A stretch of 64,000 nt of DNA. It comes from Xanthomonas hortorum (GTDB taxonomy: Bacteria > Pseudomonadota > Gammaproteobacteria > Xanthomonadales > Xanthomonadaceae). The stretch is taken from positions 2,801,001-2,865,000 of the forward strand of contig NZ_CP101417.1 of NCBI RefSeq assembly GCF_024339125.1. The letters run 5' to 3'. Within the stretch, counting starts at the first letter, position 1. Every line of letters begins with the position of its first letter. Shown one piece after another: positions 63,255 to 64,000 of the stretch. A model generated the notes under the pieces. The model was not told where the DNA came from. It was given only the letters and a program-made list of their open reading frames with translations, and searched no databases. The position numbers were made by a program, and so were the translations under genes.

Positions 63255-64000
63255 TCAGTCCGCCATCACCTTGTCCGGCGTCATCGGCGTGCTGCGGATG
63301 CGCTTGCCGGTGGCATGGAAGATCGCATTGCAGATCGCCGCCGACACGCCGACCAGGCCGATTTCGCCCACGCCTTTTGCGCCCAGGCTGCTGACGATGC
63401 GGTCGTCCTCGTCGGCGAAGATCACATCGATGTCGTGGATGTCGGCATTGGCAGAGACGTGATACATCGCAAAATCGTGATTCATGAAACGGCCGAAACG
63501 GTGATCGGACTGGGTGTGCTCATGCAGCGCCTGGCCGATGCCCCAGACCACGCCGCCGACGATCTGGCTGCGCGCAGTGATCGGGTTGAGGATGCGCCCG
63601 GCCGCAATCGCACTGACCACGCGGGTCACCCGCACCGTGCCCAGCTCTTCATCAACGCGCACTTCCACGAACACCGCGCCCTGGGTGGCGCGGGTGTAGT
63701 TGCGTTGCTTGAGTACATTGGGCAGCAGCAGGAACTTGTCTTCGATCTGTTCCAGCTGAGCGGCACGCAACAGCGCGGTCAAGGCGATGGTGGTACCGGC
63801 ATCGGCGCGCAATGCCAGCGTGCCATCGGCGAAAACCACCTCGTCCAGCTTGGCCTTGGTAAAGCGCGAATTCGGTAACGCCTGCGCCAGCCGCAGCAGC
63901 CGCGCGCGCAGTTTCCCGCATGCGCCATCCACCGCCGAACCCACCGTGGTCACATGCGACGAGCCGCCTTCGATCGGTGCGACCGGTAGTGTGGAATCGC
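63255..64000 (-). CDS. Xanthine-dehydrogenase-family molybdopterin subunit, C-terminal part (partial)
   Basis: The frame continues past the window edge, so only the C-terminal 248 residues are seen. They include the family signatures LPVAPIEGGSSHV at the edge, YTRATQGAVFVEVRVDEELG, IVGGVVWGIGQALHEH, and the Glu-bearing active-site stretch LGAKGVGEIGLVGVSAAI, plus the C-terminal KRIRSTPMTPDKV. This is the large molybdenum-cofactor subunit of a PaoC/YagR-like aldehyde oxidoreductase. FAD and 2Fe-2S subunits should lie outside the window on the same strand. Confidence 0.93.
   Translation of the reverse strand, partial: DSTLPVAPIEGGSSHVTTVGSAVDGACGKLRARLLRLAQALPNSRFTKAKLDEVVFADGTLALRADAGTTIALTALLRAAQLEQIEDKFLLLPNVLKQRNYTRATQGAVFVEVRVDEELGTVRVTRVVSAIAAGRILNPITARSQIVGGVVWGIGQALHEHTQSDHRFGRFMNHDFAMYHVSANADIHDIDVIFADEDDRIVSSLGAKGVGEIGLVGVSAAICNAIFHATGKRIRSTPMTPDKVMAD

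Overview
The window reads as chromosomal DNA of a Xanthomonas species. It has high GC with GTG starts, xopQ and xopG type III effector genes, PIP-box promoters, an hflK-hflC-yjeT-purA block, a large TonB-dependent receptor next to a polysaccharide-degradation operon, and dispersed intergenic palindromes of the kind seen in this genus. I cannot fix the species from sequence alone.

Layout. 1-10.9 kb is mostly housekeeping: the 3' part of pbpC, a ferritin-like protein, a peroxiredoxin, hspA, cbpA, a CheY-like regulator, hflK/hflC, a DUF2065 protein and purA. 11-29.7 kb is an accessory island. It starts with a small ORF coupled to a GIY-YIG/DUF4357 protein, an ImmA/IrrE-type protease with a DUF4411 (PIN-like) partner, a DUF1016 remnant and a ParD/ParE-type pair. 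Next comes a type I restriction-modification operon (hsdR-hsdM-hsdS) that carries a winged-helix plus nucleotidyltransferase pair between hsdR and hsdM. Two small unknown genes behind a structured leader follow. The virulence block comes last: xopG, a secreted papain-like protease, an IS5-type remnant, xopQ, and two tandem paralogues of unknown function. Perfect or one-mismatch PIP boxes (TTCGB-N15-TTCGB) sit upstream of all five virulence-block genes. The two paralogues are therefore candidate HrpX-regulated effectors.

29.8-43.4 kb is mixed chromosomal background: a TetR regulator, a histidine phosphatase, an NAD(P)H-hydrate dehydratase, a GH30 glycosidase, an SDR, a DUF429 protein, a GH92 mannosidase, an AlkB-like dioxygenase, a cNMP-binding/thioredoxin-reductase-like fusion with a UBP-type zinc finger protein, an EAL protein and an HD protein.

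43.4-45.4 kb holds a tandem repeat array and an intact IS110-family element inserted in one of the dispersed palindromes. Its upstream non-coding end contains a readable bridge RNA. One loop matches the actual insertion site and the other matches the element's own ends. This is the most striking mechanistic observation in the window.

45.5-64 kb carries a UvrA2-type gene, a GH3 glycosidase, and an alginate-type utilisation locus. That locus is a minus-strand operon PL6-PL17-MFS-SDR-SGNH hydrolase, divergent from a TonB-dependent receptor and a FadR-type GntR regulator. Imported oligomers would be cut by PL6 and PL17, taken through the inner membrane by the MFS permease and reduced by the SDR. 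The window ends inside a xanthine-dehydrogenase-family molybdopterin subunit.
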